49,484 nt of DNA from Syntrophorhabdus sp. PtaB.Bin027. Its GTDB lineage: Bacteria; Desulfobacterota; Syntrophorhabdia; Syntrophorhabdales; Syntrophorhabdaceae. How positions within the stretch are numbered: the stretch's first letter is position 1; every line of letters begins with the position of its first letter. The position numbers were made by a program, and so were the translations under genes. The DNA is taken from NCBI GenBank assembly GCA_002067585.1, contig MVQO01000234.1, forward strand, positions 1 through 49,484. The letters are read 5' to 3'. The notes beneath the pieces were generated by a model. It saw nothing but the letters and a program-made list of their open reading frames with translations, was not told where the DNA came from and made no database searches. Below are positions 33,624 through 42,895 of this stretch, one piece after another.

Positions 33624-34556
33624 ATGGGAATTTTTGACAAAATAAGAAACGGGCTAGCCAAGACAAGAGATCAACTTTTTACAAGAATAGAGTGGGTTGT
33701 AAAGGGCAAGCCCATCGATGAGGATGCCTTCGATGAAATTGAAGAGGCACTGATCCTTGCCGATGTAGGGTTTGAGACTACACAGGTTTTTATGACAGCT
33801 TTGAAGGATAGGTGGAAAAGAGGCCAGATCAGGATATCGGAAGATATCGGTCAGGCAATGAGAGAAGAGATAGAGACTTTCCTCACGCCTGTAGAAGCAT
33901 CAATTCCCCTGAACAGTACAAAGCCTTTTGTAATTTTAACCCTTGGTGTCAATGGGGTTGGAAAAACAACCACAATTGCAAAACTGGCAAACATATACCT
34001 CAACTCCGGAAAAAAAGTTATTCTGGGTGCATGCGATACATTCAGGGCTGCTGCTGTGGAGCAACTCGAGGTTTGGGCAAAAAGAATGGGAATTGATGTC
34101 ATAAAGCACGCCGAGGGATCTGACCCGGCAGCGGTTGCCTTTGATGCCACAAAAGCTGCCAAAGCCCGTGGAACAGACCTTTTGATTCTTGATACTGCAG
34201 GGAGATTGCATACAAAGGCCAATCTCATGGAAGAAATGAAAAAGATTAAAAGAGTTGTTGGGAAAGAACTTGATGGAGCCCCTCACGAGGTTCTTTTGAC
34301 AATCGACGCAACGAATGGTCAGAATGCCATAGCACAGGCAAGAACCTTTAATGAATCCTTACAAATAACTGGACTCGTTATTACGAAATTGGACGGAACA
34401 GCTAAAGGAGGCTTTGTCCTGCCCATAGCCCACTTACTTAAAATACCAATACGGTACATTGGCGTCGGGGAAGGCATAGATGACCTTATCCCTTTCACTG
34501 CAAAAGACTTTGCCACAGCCCTCATTTCTCCTGAATCACCGTCATCCTCTTTATAA
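33624..34556 (+). CDS. ftsY: Signal recognition particle receptor FtsY
   Basis: The 310-aa SRP GTPase has the N helical bundle (1-95) and G domain: G1 GVNGVGKTTTIAKLA, G2 DTFRAAAVEQLEVWA, G3 DTAGR, G4 TKLDGTAKGG and the closing GVGEGIDDL. The acidic A domain of E. coli FtsY is absent, as in many non-gamma bacteria; only the NG core is present. It receives ribosome-SRP complexes at the membrane for co-translational insertion, relevant to the large membrane complexes encoded here. Confidence 0.96.
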   Translation: MGIFDKIRNGLAKTRDQLFTRIEWVVKGKPIDEDAFDEIEEALILADVGFETTQVFMTALKDRWKRGQIRISEDIGQAMREEIETFLTPVEASIPLNSTKPFVILTLGVNGVGKTTTIAKLANIYLNSGKKVILGACDTFRAAAVEQLEVWAKRMGIDVIKHAEGSDPAAVAFDATKAAKARGTDLLILDTAGRLHTKANLMEEMKKIKRVVGKELDGAPHEVLLTIDATNGQNAIAQARTFNESLQITGLVITKLDGTAKGGFVLPIAHLLKIPIRYIGVGEGIDDLIPFTAKDFATALISPESPSSSL

Positions 34557-34692
34557 GCATATCTTTATCCGAGTCTTGGCCACCCGGCATCTGCAATGTG
34601 CCAAGGATGCTGTCTGCTAATAGCCACCCCTTGATTCTGGAACCTTTTTCCAGTTTGACTTTGCACCGGTTCATATATACTATTAAACACCC

Positions 34693-35322
34693 ATGGATGT
34701 AACGAAACACCTAAAAAAGAAATTCATCACAGGTTTTTTTGTCCTTATCCCCCTCCTCGTAACAATCTATATCACATACCTTGTCATTAGCTTTGTCGAC
34801 ACAATTCTGGCGCCAGCCATAAGGAATATCACGTTCCATCTTGTGGGAAAAGAAATGTACATTCCAGGGACCGGCCTGTTCCTTTTTGCAGGGTTTGCAT
34901 ATGTAACAGGCGTTCTTGCATCGAATTACCTGGGCAATCGTTTTTTGTCATATGGAGAAAAAATATTAAGAAAAATTCCCTTTGTAAAAGGTATATACAG
35001 TTCTGTAAAGGATATGACTGATTCATTCTCCTCGGAGAAGAAACGTTCGTTTAAGGAAGTTGTTCTTGCAGAATTTCCATCACCAGGACGGTATACTATC
35101 GGTTTTGTTACAAATCGAATAAAAGATCAATCTGGGAAGGAACATTGTGCTGTATTTGTTCCTACTACACCAAATCCTACATCAGGTTTCCTTATTATTA
35201 TTCCAGAAAGGCAACTGATATTTTTAGATCTATCAGTGGATAATGCCTTGAAATATATCATATCCCTTGGTACTGCGGGGAGTGAGATCGCATGGGAAGA
35301 GAAAAAATTGTCCTTATCATGA
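34693..35322 (+). CDS. DUF502 family membrane protein
   Basis: The 209-aa protein has two or three membrane segments near the N-terminus (FITGFFVLIPLLVTIYITYLVISFV and GTGLFLFAGFAYVTGVLAS). The DUF502 signature IPFVKGIYSSVKDMTDSFSSEKKRSFKEVVLAEFPSPGRYTIGFVT follows, and a C-terminal domain with VFVPTTPNPTSGFLIIIPE. The function of the family is not known. It overlaps tatC by 4 bp and lies 136 bp after ftsY. Confidence 0.9.
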   Translation: MDVTKHLKKKFITGFFVLIPLLVTIYITYLVISFVDTILAPAIRNITFHLVGKEMYIPGTGLFLFAGFAYVTGVLASNYLGNRFLSYGEKILRKIPFVKGIYSSVKDMTDSFSSEKKRSFKEVVLAEFPSPGRYTIGFVTNRIKDQSGKEHCAVFVPTTPNPTSGFLIIIPERQLIFLDLSVDNALKYIISLGTAGSEIAWEEKKLSLS

Positions 35323-35999
35323 GGGCATCGAAAAAATTTGTCTTGAAAGCACTGATTGTTGTTGCTGTTACAGGCTCGTTGAGCTTCTTCTTTTCAAAAA
35401 AGCTTTTGGGTTTACTCCTTCAAAAAGCCGATCTCAAAATCTATTACTTGAGTCTTCCGGAAGTGTTTCTTTCATCAATCGAGTTGTCAATATACGCAGG
35501 GTTATTTTTTGCAATCCCCATCGTTATTTATTTAGCCTGGTATGAATTTCACGTTGTCTCAAGTATTAATGCAGCTCGGGGTTATATGTTCATAATCATG
35601 GCAATTGTGCTTTTCTATGCAGGCAGTATATTTTGCTACTCCATCGTGTTGCCGTCAGGCATCAAGTTCCTTGTTGCTTATGGAAAGGATAATAATATCA
35701 TGGCGATGATATCAATGCAGCGATTTGTTACTTTCTGTTCAGCCATGATCTTTGCCTTCGGGTTTACCTTTGAGGTTCCCATCGTGCTTTTGGCGCTCGG
35801 AAAAGCCGGTCTTGTCAGATCGAAAAGCCTGACAAAAACAAGGAGGTTTGCAGTCCTTTTTATCGTTATAAGCGCAGCAATCATTACTCCAACACCAGAC
35901 ATTTACAACCTGGCTCTTCTCGCAGTCCCCACCTATCTTCTTTACGAAATTGGCATACTCCTTATGAAGATAAACGAAAGAAGGAAAGGTATTCTTTGA
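35319..35999 (+). CDS. tatC: Atypical Sec-independent translocase TatC
   Basis: The 226-aa protein has six predicted membrane segments. The second half is clearly TatC: FCSAMIFAFGFTFEVPIVLLALGKAGLV, with the conserved Glu in FEVP, then RRFAVLFIVISAAIITPTPDIYNLALLAVPTYLLYEIGI. The start ATG 35319 overlaps the DUF502 stop (ATGA). The usual N-terminal HLxELRxR motif that helps bind the twin-arginine signal is missing; only RASKKFVLKALIVV is present. An upstream ATG at 35292 does not restore it. It may be a divergent paralogue. Confidence 0.85.
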   Translation: MRASKKFVLKALIVVAVTGSLSFFFSKKLLGLLLQKADLKIYYLSLPEVFLSSIELSIYAGLFFAIPIVIYLAWYEFHVVSSINAARGYMFIIMAIVLFYAGSIFCYSIVLPSGIKFLVAYGKDNNIMAMISMQRFVTFCSAMIFAFGFTFEVPIVLLALGKAGLVRSKSLTKTRRFAVLFIVISAAIITPTPDIYNLALLAVPTYLLYEIGILLMKINERRKGIL

Positions 36000-36000
36000 T

Positions 36001-36573
36001 ATGGAGGAATATATTGCGCGATATGGATATATAGCAATTGTGATTGGGACGTTTTTCGAAGGTGAAACCACAGTTCTTCTCGGCGGTATCTTCTCAAAGC
36101 TTCATTATATGAAGCTTGACTATGTCATGGTATGGGCTTTTTTGGGTACCTTTGCCGGCGATTGCACCTTTTTTCTTCTGGGCAGGGTTTTTGGAAGAAA
36201 CATCATTGATAGACATGATTTTCTTCGAAGCAAACTCCCCCTTGCCAATGGTATCATGAGAAGGTATGGATACTTTATAATATTCCTCGTTAGGTTCTTT
36301 GTCGGTGTGCGGGGGGTTATCCTTCTGTTACTTGGGTGCACAGATATCAAAAAGCGAATATTTTTCCTGTACAGTGCTTCAAGCTCTGCCTTGTGGAGTA
36401 TTGTTGCTTCAGCCATTGGGTATCTTTTTGCCAATATTGTGTACATATTTGTACATGATATCAAGAAATATGAGATGTTTCTTGTGCCGGCAGTTACTGT
36501 CATTGTTGTAATGCTTATTTTTGTATACCGACATATTGTGAAGGAGAAAGAAAAAACGTATGGAAATCAATGA
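36001..36573 (+). CDS. DedA family membrane protein
   Basis: The 190-aa protein has several membrane segments and DedA/SNARE-associated motifs: FFEGETTVLLGG (membrane-entrant region), FLGTFAGDCTFFLLGRVFGR, and FLVRFFVGVRGVILLLLGCTDIKKRIFF. DedA proteins act in undecaprenyl-phosphate or lipid flipping and membrane integrity. It begins 1 bp after tatC. It is somewhat shorter than E. coli DedA but complete in its core motifs. Confidence 0.9.
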   Translation: MEEYIARYGYIAIVIGTFFEGETTVLLGGIFSKLHYMKLDYVMVWAFLGTFAGDCTFFLLGRVFGRNIIDRHDFLRSKLPLANGIMRRYGYFIIFLVRFFVGVRGVILLLLGCTDIKKRIFFLYSASSSALWSIVASAIGYLFANIVYIFVHDIKKYEMFLVPAVTVIVVMLIFVYRHIVKEKEKTYGNQ

Positions 36574-36784
36574 AAAAATTGTGCGCGAAATGAAGAAGAA
36601 GTTTGAACTTGAAATGAACAAGAGAGAAATCGAAATTGTGGAGCACTGGAAAAACGAACTTGAAGTGATTTACAAGAAACGTTATGAAAACCTGGGTTCT
36701 TTACAGATTGACATCAGGGGTTTAATGGAACGTATGTCAAACAGGGCTTCAATTTTGAGCCGCATGATCAAGGAGGCAATGTAA
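36560..36784 (+). CDS. Small coiled-coil protein, 74 aa
   Basis: The protein is almost wholly helical with heptad-like charge patterns (EINEKIVREMKKKFELEMNKREIEIVEHWKNELEVIYKKR), no membrane segment and no cysteines. It overlaps the DedA gene by 14 bp and ends 2 bp before the lytic transglycosylase, so it is in the same transcript. I know no function for it. Confidence 0.7.
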   Translation: MEINEKIVREMKKKFELEMNKREIEIVEHWKNELEVIYKKRYENLGSLQIDIRGLMERMSNRASILSRMIKEAM

Positions 36785-36786
36785 GG

Positions 36787-37944
36787 ATGGATCGGAGTTT
36801 TCCAACCAGGGGGATTTGGAGTCAAAAACTGAATCGGAAAAGAGTTCGGAGTGAATCCATCACAAATAAGTATAGCGCTCAGGGTTTAATAGCATGGATT
36901 CTGTGGAACTCCTTTGTGAGAAAAATATGGAATATGGAATATGCAATATGTACCTTGGTTGCCGTAACCCTTATAATACTGTCTATTGGACACCCTGCTC
37001 ATGCACAAACAAACAACACAGGAAAAAAAACATCCTCTCTCGAAAAAAGAGTGGTAGAACTTGAACAAGAAGTTGCCATGCTGAAAAACATGGTTGATTT
37101 TAACCATACAACTGTTTTGCCTGACAGCCTTTCGCTTTGCGATAAAAAGATATCGTTGATTAAAGATGAGATTCGGGAACGGTTTGAGAGGGAGTACTTC
37201 CAGTTTCTTGAGAACAGAGGTTTGATCACAATTTTGGTAAAAAGGTATTTAAAATACACTGGCTTCATTAATGCAGATATTCAGAGAATGGCACTTCCAC
37301 CTGACCTTATTTATCTGGCAATAATAGAAAGTTACCTGAACCCGAGGGTAGTATCACAAGCTCAGGCAGCCGGACCATGGCAATTTATTAAAGAAACGGG
37401 CAAGAGAGAAGGGCTGTCGATAAATGACAGTGTAGATGAACGGTACAATGTCAAGCGTGCAACCAAGGCAGCGCTTTCTCATCTGAAAAGGCTTTACAAC
37501 GAGTTTGGAGACTGGTTTATTGCAATGGCTGCATATAATGCTGGCCCAAATCGTCTGAAAGAGGCTATTGAAAATCAGGGTACACGTGATTTTTTTGATC
37601 TCTATCTTCCTGAGGAAACCGAGCGGTACATCTTCAGGATTATGGCCATAAAAGAAATCATCTCAAATCGCGAAAGATACGGGATCATACTTGCTGAAAA
37701 GGAACTGTACAAACCGATCATACTCAGTGAATTTGCGATTGAAGCAGTTAGGGAGGTACCTGTCCTAACAATTGCAAAATATGCCGACCTTTCATACAAA
37801 GCTTTCAGAGACATCAATATTCATCTACGAAAATACCGCTTGCCAAAAGGGGCATACAACATAAATATTCCCTATGAAAAAAAGGATATTTTTATGAAAA
37901 AAGCGAAGGATTCTGCTTATATAACTATTGTTCAGACCGAGTGA
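36787..37944 (+). CDS. Lytic murein transglycosylase, SLT family (MltD-like)
   Basis: The 385-aa reading frame contains a signal segment at about 53-74 (CTLVAVTLIILSIGHPAHAQ), a coiled coil, and an SLT domain from about 165. The SLT motifs are AIIESYLNPRVVSQAQAAGPWQFI, with catalytic Glu in the AIIES motif, and AMAAYNAGPNRLKEAI. A C-terminal LysM-like half follows. The enzyme cleaves peptidoglycan between MurNAc and GlcNAc with anhydro-MurNAc formation. An AGGAGG 11 nt upstream supports ATG 36787, but the 50-residue n-region before the signal is long; ATG 36934 is an alternative. Confidence 0.87.
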   Translation: MDRSFPTRGIWSQKLNRKRVRSESITNKYSAQGLIAWILWNSFVRKIWNMEYAICTLVAVTLIILSIGHPAHAQTNNTGKKTSSLEKRVVELEQEVAMLKNMVDFNHTTVLPDSLSLCDKKISLIKDEIRERFEREYFQFLENRGLITILVKRYLKYTGFINADIQRMALPPDLIYLAIIESYLNPRVVSQAQAAGPWQFIKETGKREGLSINDSVDERYNVKRATKAALSHLKRLYNEFGDWFIAMAAYNAGPNRLKEAIENQGTRDFFDLYLPEETERYIFRIMAIKEIISNRERYGIILAEKELYKPIILSEFAIEAVREVPVLTIAKYADLSYKAFRDINIHLRKYRLPKGAYNINIPYEKKDIFMKKAKDSAYITIVQTE

Positions 37945-38147
37945 GGATCAAGGTTTATGGCGGTTTCGTTAAGAAGTGTTTGAGTAACTTTGCACATGGT
38001 TGCCCTTCCTCTGAACCAGCAGGAATGACTTAAATGGTGAACAATGTAACCTCTAAACGCAATGCAGTAGCCACTTTATAGATTTTTAAACAAATTGTGA
38101 AATATTTCTCTTGACAAATGATTCGAATCTTAGGAAATTAATACTAC

Positions 38148-38525
38148 ATGGATACCCAAATACAATTTTTCCCCGTTTTTGTCTTTATAATTGTTGCCAT
38201 ACTCTTCACTCTGATGCCTGTTGTTATTGCCTATCTTCTCTCTCCAAGAACAAAAGGCGACAAAACATTTGTCACCTATGAATGTGGTATCGAACCTTTC
38301 GGCAGCGCGTGGGTTAGATACAGCTCCCACTATTATATTTATGCACTTATTTTTATAGCCTTTGATGTTGACATTCTGTACCTCTTTCCAGCTGCCTTAA
38401 GCTACACAAGGGGTGCAAAATCATATGAGTTCTGGTCACTGCTCGTGTTTATGCTCATCCTGGGCCTTGCTATTCTGTACGCCTGGGGAAAGGGGGTTTT
38501 TGCCTGGAAACGCAAAGTGCAATAA
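38148..38525 (+). CDS. nuoA: Complex I subunit NuoA
   Basis: The 125-aa protein has three membrane segments and the NuoA signature [43 protein letters not shown], with the conserved Cys in YECG. It is first in the complex I operon. The stop (TAATAA, 38523) overlaps the apparent N-terminal coding region of nuoB by about 20 bp. Confidence 0.96.
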   Translation: MDTQIQFFPVFVFIIVAILFTLMPVVIAYLLSPRTKGDKTFVTYECGIEPFGSAWVRYSSHYYIYALIFIAFDVDILYLFPAALSYTRGAKSYEFWSLLVFMLILGLAILYAWGKGVFAWKRKVQ

Positions 38526-38995
38526 TAAAATTTGCCCTTCTTGACAAGGTACTCGATCTGGCACGAGCAAACTCCCTGTGGCCTGTGACCTTTGGTCTCG
38601 CATGCTGTGCCATCGAAATGATGTCTATGTCCATGGCCCGCTGGGATATTGCGCGCTTCGGAGCAGAAGTCTTCCGGCCCAGCCCACGGCAAGCAGACCT
38701 GATGTTGGTTACTGGAACAGTAACCAAGAAAATGGCGCCATCTGTGGTTACTCTTTACGAACAGATGCCTTCACCAAAGTGGGTGATTGCGATCGGTAAT
38801 TGCGCCATATCAGGTGGTCCTTTCCTGTTCGATGGTCAATACAACGTTGTTGAGGGTGTCGATAAGCTGATTCCAGTTGATGTGTATGTACCTGGTTGCC
38901 CTCCAAGACCGGAAGGGTTCCTTGAAGGCCTTATGAAACTTGAAGAAAAAATAACAGGGAAACGTCGTTTCCCGATGCCGGAAAGCAGATGGTAG
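38504..38995 (+). CDS. nuoB: Complex I subunit NuoB, without a standard start codon
   Basis: NuoB carries the N2 [4Fe-4S] cluster. The ligand cysteines are present in [22 protein letters not shown] and [10 protein letters not shown]. The nearest GTG (38585) would cut off the conserved [16 protein letters not shown] that precedes these in NuoB proteins. That part is encoded in frame from at least 38522, where only ATA, CTG and ACG codons occur. I place the start tentatively at CTG 38504, since GGAAAGGGGG lies about 7 nt upstream, giving 163 aa. It overlaps nuoA by 22 bp. A base error or indel near the A-rich stretch 38521-38530 is the alternative. Confidence 0.85.
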   Translation: METQSAIIKFALLDKVLDLARANSLWPVTFGLACCAIEMMSMSMARWDIARFGAEVFRPSPRQADLMLVTGTVTKKMAPSVVTLYEQMPSPKWVIAIGNCAISGGPFLFDGQYNVVEGVDKLIPVDVYVPGCPPRPEGFLEGLMKLEEKITGKRRFPMPESRW

Positions 38996-40563
38996 GAAAG
39001 ATTCTCGAAGAGATCAAAGCATCATTGGTGAATGTAAACTTCCATGACGCCTCTTACGAGCAAAGTGGCTATCATCTATCTGTAGATGTACAGACCGGGA
39101 ACATCCCGGATAGTGTTAAATTCTTCAAGGATAAGGCATTCTACCTTGAAGACCTGTTTTGTGTTGATTACATTGACTATCTGGAACTGGTCTATTTTTT
39201 TAATAGATACGAAGAGTTGTGTAGGGTGAAGGTTACCAGCAAGGTTGATGCAGGTAAACCAATAGCGCCAACGATCTCCAACAGTTATACAATGGCACAC
39301 TGGTATGAACGGGAGATACACGAATTTTTTGGTGTTTATTTTGATGGTCATCCCAATATGACATATCTTTTTCTCCACGAGGGAATAGACCACTATCCTC
39401 TCCGGAAGAAAGCGGTGCCTGTACCTGATGAAGATAAGAAGCTTCTGAATTCTTTCAAACCCCAGGAAGAGGAAGACTGTTTCTTTGTGAATCTTGGTCC
39501 CCAGCATCCGAGCACCCATGGAGTACTCAGGGTTGTAGTAAAAATGGATGGTGAATATATCATAAGCGCAGAACCGGTGCTGGGTTATCTTCACAGAATG
39601 CACGAAAAGATGGCTGAAAACAGGAGCTATCTCCAATTTCTTCCCAATCCTGCCCGGATCGATTACCCTGGGGCTCTGCTTCTTAACCTGGCACATGTGG
39701 CCACAGTAGAAAAGCTCTGCGGTATACCTGTTCCTGAGCGGGCGCAGTATATAAGAACCATTACATGTGAGCTGAACAGGATTGCAAGCCACCTACTCTG
39801 GCTTGGTGCTTTTCCGGCGGACCTCGGTGCGTTAACCCCTTTCATGTATGCATTCGATGACAGAGAACAAATCCTTGACATATTGGAAGATGTAACAGGT
39901 TCGCGACTCACATATTGTTATTTTCGCTTTGGTGGCCTTTACAACGATGTTGGCGACACTTTTGTCGACAAAACGAAAGCTTTCATCAAACGCATGCGTG
40001 AACGATTCCCCATGTATGAAAAGCTGATTACTGGTAACGTAATATTTGTGAATAGAGCGAAAGGTACAGGTATTTTCCAGCAGGTAGATGCAAGAAAGTA
40101 TGGCTGTACCGGTCCGTTTGTGAGGAGCACCGGCATTCCCTATGATATACGTAAGGCGGAGCCTTATGCTGTCTATGATCAGGTTGATTTCGACATACCA
40201 GTTGGTACGGCAGGAGACAACATAGATCGATATCACGTGCGAGTAGCTGAAATGGAGATGAGCCTTCGGATTATAGAACAGGCTCTCGCAAAACTCCCCC
40301 CAGGGCCGTTTAAGACTGAAAAAGTCCCGAAAAAACTGAAACCGCCTAAAGGGGATGTTTATTATGCAGTTGAGTCATCACGGGGCGAGGCTGGAGTATA
40401 CGTTGTGAGTGATGAGAGTGACACTCCTTACAGGATGAGATGGAGGGTTCCTTCCTTTTCAAACCTCATGACATTCCCATCTCTCGCTGAAGGCAATCTC
40501 ATTGCTGATGCCATAGCAACCCTTGGAAGTTATGATATTGTTGTGCCGGAGATAGATAGATAG
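38989..40563 (+). CDS. nuoCD: Complex I NuoC-NuoD fusion
   Basis: The 524-aa protein joins NuoC (1-155; [31 protein letters not shown]) with NuoD (about 160-524; [69 protein letters not shown]). The quinone-binding His of GPQHPSTHG is present. The fusion is known in several bacterial groups. It overlaps nuoB by 7 bp. No nuoE, nuoF or nuoG gene follows: the next gene is nuoH after 52 bp. Confidence 0.95.
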   Translation: MVGKILEEIKASLVNVNFHDASYEQSGYHLSVDVQTGNIPDSVKFFKDKAFYLEDLFCVDYIDYLELVYFFNRYEELCRVKVTSKVDAGKPIAPTISNSYTMAHWYEREIHEFFGVYFDGHPNMTYLFLHEGIDHYPLRKKAVPVPDEDKKLLNSFKPQEEEDCFFVNLGPQHPSTHGVLRVVVKMDGEYIISAEPVLGYLHRMHEKMAENRSYLQFLPNPARIDYPGALLLNLAHVATVEKLCGIPVPERAQYIRTITCELNRIASHLLWLGAFPADLGALTPFMYAFDDREQILDILEDVTGSRLTYCYFRFGGLYNDVGDTFVDKTKAFIKRMRERFPMYEKLITGNVIFVNRAKGTGIFQQVDARKYGCTGPFVRSTGIPYDIRKAEPYAVYDQVDFDIPVGTAGDNIDRYHVRVAEMEMSLRIIEQALAKLPPGPFKTEKVPKKLKPPKGDVYYAVESSRGEAGVYVVSDESDTPYRMRWRVPSFSNLMTFPSLAEGNLIADAIATLGSYDIVVPEIDR

Positions 40564-40615
40564 CGGGGCAGAAACTGAGGTTGAGATGGGAGAAAGAAGT
40601 AAAAGACAATAAGTG

Positions 40616-41596
40616 ATGAAAACGATCAATAACATAATAGAGTTAGTTGGATGGGAAGCTATTAAGCTGTTAATAGGGCTCATCGGCGTTCTTGTTGTGG
40701 TTGTGGTCAATGCTCTTGTGTTGACGTGGGCAGAGCGTAAAGTCAGTGGCCATATGCAGAGAAGGATAGGGCCAAAAGAGGTTGGTCCTTGCGGTATGCT
40801 CCAACCCATCGCTGACACAATTAAGCTTATAGCGAAAGAGCTCCTCACCCCACAGAACGTGGAACGGCCACTCTATTTTCTCGCACCGGTGATCGTCTTT
40901 ATACCTGTTATGGTTTCTTTTGTTGTAATTCCTTTCGATGCATATCTTCAGGTAAAAGACATTAATGTTGGAATCCTCGTTATTCTCGCTTTCTCATCGT
41001 TGTCTGTACTTTCCATCCTTCTTGCGGGCTGGGGCTCCAACAATAAATATTCACTTATCGGGTCGGTGCGGAGCGTTGCTCAGAACATTGCTTACGAAAT
41101 ACCATTACTGCTTGCCTTACTCGCTGTTGTGCTCATGACAAATTCACTTTCTCTCAGAGATATAGTGGAGTCACAGAAAGGACTGTGGTATATTGTCTCG
41201 CAGCCAATCGCCTTTCTTGTATTTTTTATCGCAGGAGTCGCAGAAACAAACCGAACACCCTTTGACCTACCTGAGGCAGAAAGCGAGCTCGTTGCAGGGT
41301 TCCATACAGAATATTCTGGTATGCGTTTTGCCCTCTTTTTTCTCGCAGAATATACAAACATTTTCATCATTTGCGCGATTACAACCACCTTCTTTCTTGG
41401 TGGGTATCATGGACCTATTCTGCCCGGCTTCGTGTGGTTTTTTGGAAAGACCTACCTTCTTGTTTTTGTGATTTTGTGGTTCCGGTGGACCTTTCCGAGA
41501 GTCAGGTTCGATCAGCTTCTCAACTTTTCATGGAAACTGCTCATACCTGTCTCCTTATTAAACCTTATCGTTACAGGGGGGATTCTAAAGTTATGA
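40616..41596 (+). CDS. nuoH: Complex I subunit NuoH
   Basis: The 326-aa membrane protein has eight membrane segments and the NuoH motifs [94 protein letters not shown] and [17 protein letters not shown]. These form the quinone-site and proton-relay loop. I start at ATG 40616; a GTG lies 3 nt earlier. Its stop TGA overlaps a 9-codon micro-frame (41593-41622) that reaches into nuoI. Confidence 0.95.
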   Translation: MKTINNIIELVGWEAIKLLIGLIGVLVVVVVNALVLTWAERKVSGHMQRRIGPKEVGPCGMLQPIADTIKLIAKELLTPQNVERPLYFLAPVIVFIPVMVSFVVIPFDAYLQVKDINVGILVILAFSSLSVLSILLAGWGSNNKYSLIGSVRSVAQNIAYEIPLLLALLAVVLMTNSLSLRDIVESQKGLWYIVSQPIAFLVFFIAGVAETNRTPFDLPEAESELVAGFHTEYSGMRFALFFLAEYTNIFIICAITTTFFLGGYHGPILPGFVWFFGKTYLLVFVILWFRWTFPRVRFDQLLNFSWKLLIPVSLLNLIVTGGILKL

Positions 41597-41612
41597 CGGA
41601 CGGTGGTATAGA

Positions 41613-42068
41613 ATGGCCTTGACCAATCCTGTGGCAATAGTAAAAGGCGCTGTATCCCTCATTATAGGGCTTGGTGTAACAATTAAGGCATTTTTTAGCC
41701 CTGTTGTTACAGTTCAATACCCCAGGGTAGAACTAAAAATATCACCACGATTCAGAGGTCACACAAAACTTGTGGCTGACAAGGATAATCCTGACAAAAC
41801 ATCATGTATTGTATGCGGCATGTGTGAAAAAAATTGCCCTTCAGGAGCAATTGTCAAGGTAGTGGGTGAAAAGAAGGAAGGAGAAAAGAAAAAGACATTA
41901 ACATCCTACATCCTTGACTTCACCACGTGTAGCCAATGCGGGATTTGTGTGGAGATATGTCCGGTTGACGCCCTTGCCTTCTCGGCAGAATATAACCGTG
42001 CAGTTTTTACCAGGGAAGGTTGTCACTTTGATCTAGTTAAAGAGTTCGAAAAGAGGAAAATACATTGA
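41613..42068 (+). CDS. nuoI: Complex I subunit NuoI
   Basis: The 151-aa protein has two [4Fe-4S] ferredoxin motifs, CIVCGMCEKNCPSG and CSQCGICVEICPVD, with all eight ligands (clusters N6a and N6b), and the N-terminal amphipathic region (KGAVSLIIGLGVTIKAFF). In a complex without NuoEFG these clusters would receive electrons directly from ferredoxin or another donor. The stop overlaps nuoJ by 4 bp (TTGA). Confidence 0.95.
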   Translation: MALTNPVAIVKGAVSLIIGLGVTIKAFFSPVVTVQYPRVELKISPRFRGHTKLVADKDNPDKTSCIVCGMCEKNCPSGAIVKVVGEKKEGEKKKTLTSYILDFTTCSQCGICVEICPVDALAFSAEYNRAVFTREGCHFDLVKEFEKRKIH

Positions 42069-42574
42069 TAAACCTCGGTGAGCCTATATTCATACTCATA
42101 GTGATCATGACAGTGGCTGGTGCTCTTACAACTGTTTTGTCGGGATCTGTCATTTATGCATTGATCGGCCTGGTAGCCACCATGTTCGGTATAGCTGGCC
42201 TGTATGTGTACCTCAATGCACCATTTCTTGCTATGATGCAAATTCTTGTATATGTTGGTGCCATAACAATCCTGATTGCATTTGCTATAATGCTTGCTGG
42301 ACCTTTTTACAAAAGACCGAAGGAATGGACTGGAATAGGCAAATTTAGTGCAGCACTCGTCGTCTCAGTTATCTCTTTTTTAACATTCTTCACCATCATC
42401 ATGAAGGTTTCTTGGACTGAAGGAAAAGGAGCGTTCAACCTGTTGACCAAAGATATAGGTCGTGCCCTTTTTGACCGATATGCTTTTCCTTTTGAATTAA
42501 TTTCTCTTGTTATTGTGGTAAGCATTATTGGCGCCATTATGCTGGCAATGTTCTCAAGGGGGAAAAATGACTGA
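42065..42574 (+). CDS. nuoJ: Complex I subunit NuoJ
   Basis: The 169-aa protein has five membrane segments and the NuoJ motif LIGLVATMFGIAGLYVYLNAPFLAMMQILVYVGAITILIAFAIML. The start codon is TTG, overlapping nuoI's stop by 4 bp. The stop overlaps nuoK by 8 bp. Confidence 0.93.
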   Translation: MINLGEPIFILIVIMTVAGALTTVLSGSVIYALIGLVATMFGIAGLYVYLNAPFLAMMQILVYVGAITILIAFAIMLAGPFYKRPKEWTGIGKFSAALVVSVISFLTFFTIIMKVSWTEGKGAFNLLTKDIGRALFDRYAFPFELISLVIVVSIIGAIMLAMFSRGKND

Positions 42575-42893
42575 CGGTTTTCTCTCCAATAGTCTGAACA
42601 TCTACCTCTTTGTGGGGCTCTTTCTATTGTGTTGCGGGATCTTGGGCGTTCTCTACCGAAGAACTTTGATTGCCATGTTGATTTCCATCGAACTCATAAT
42701 GAACGGAGCAGGGCTCAATTTCGTTGCTTTCAACCGATTTGTCTCGCCTGAAGGGCCTGAAGGAATGATCTTTACCCTTTTTGTCATGGGAATTGCAGCA
42801 GCAGAGGCAGCCATTGCGCTTGCTATTATCATATTGATTTTCAGAAAATACAGGAGTATCGAAAGCGCAGAGATGGAGGAGATGAAAGACTGA
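42567..42893 (+). CDS. nuoK: Complex I subunit NuoK
   Basis: The 108-aa protein starts at ATG 42567 with AAGGGGG upstream; a frame to 42528 lies inside nuoJ. It has three membrane segments, SIELIMNGAGLNFVAFNRF with the conserved Glu of the proton path, and GIAAAEAAIALAIIILIFR. It is followed by the extra antiporter-like gene after 2 bp. Confidence 0.93.
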   Translation: MTDGFLSNSLNIYLFVGLFLLCCGILGVLYRRTLIAMLISIELIMNGAGLNFVAFNRFVSPEGPEGMIFTLFVMGIAAAEAAIALAIIILIFRKYRSIESAEMEEMKD

Positions 42894-42895
42894 CA

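Noticed and set aside
34637..34653. CTGGAA/TTCCAG hairpin after ftsY as terminator
   Set aside because: Only 6-bp arms with weak GC content and a poor T-run; likely chance.
38111..38139. TTGACA at 38111 as the complex I promoter
   Set aside because: The -35 box is exact, but no acceptable -10 box lies at 15-19 bp; the promoter may still be in this gap but is not demonstrated.
38148..38995. A natural NuoA-NuoB fusion protein
   Set aside because: As given, nuoA ends in TAATAA and nuoB lies in another frame; a fusion would need one extra base, which cannot be assumed.
39076..39792. 238-codon antisense open frame opposite nuoCD
   Set aside because: It lies wholly within the strongly conserved NuoCD coding sequence, has no ribosome site and no recognisable domain; it is a shadow of codon usage.
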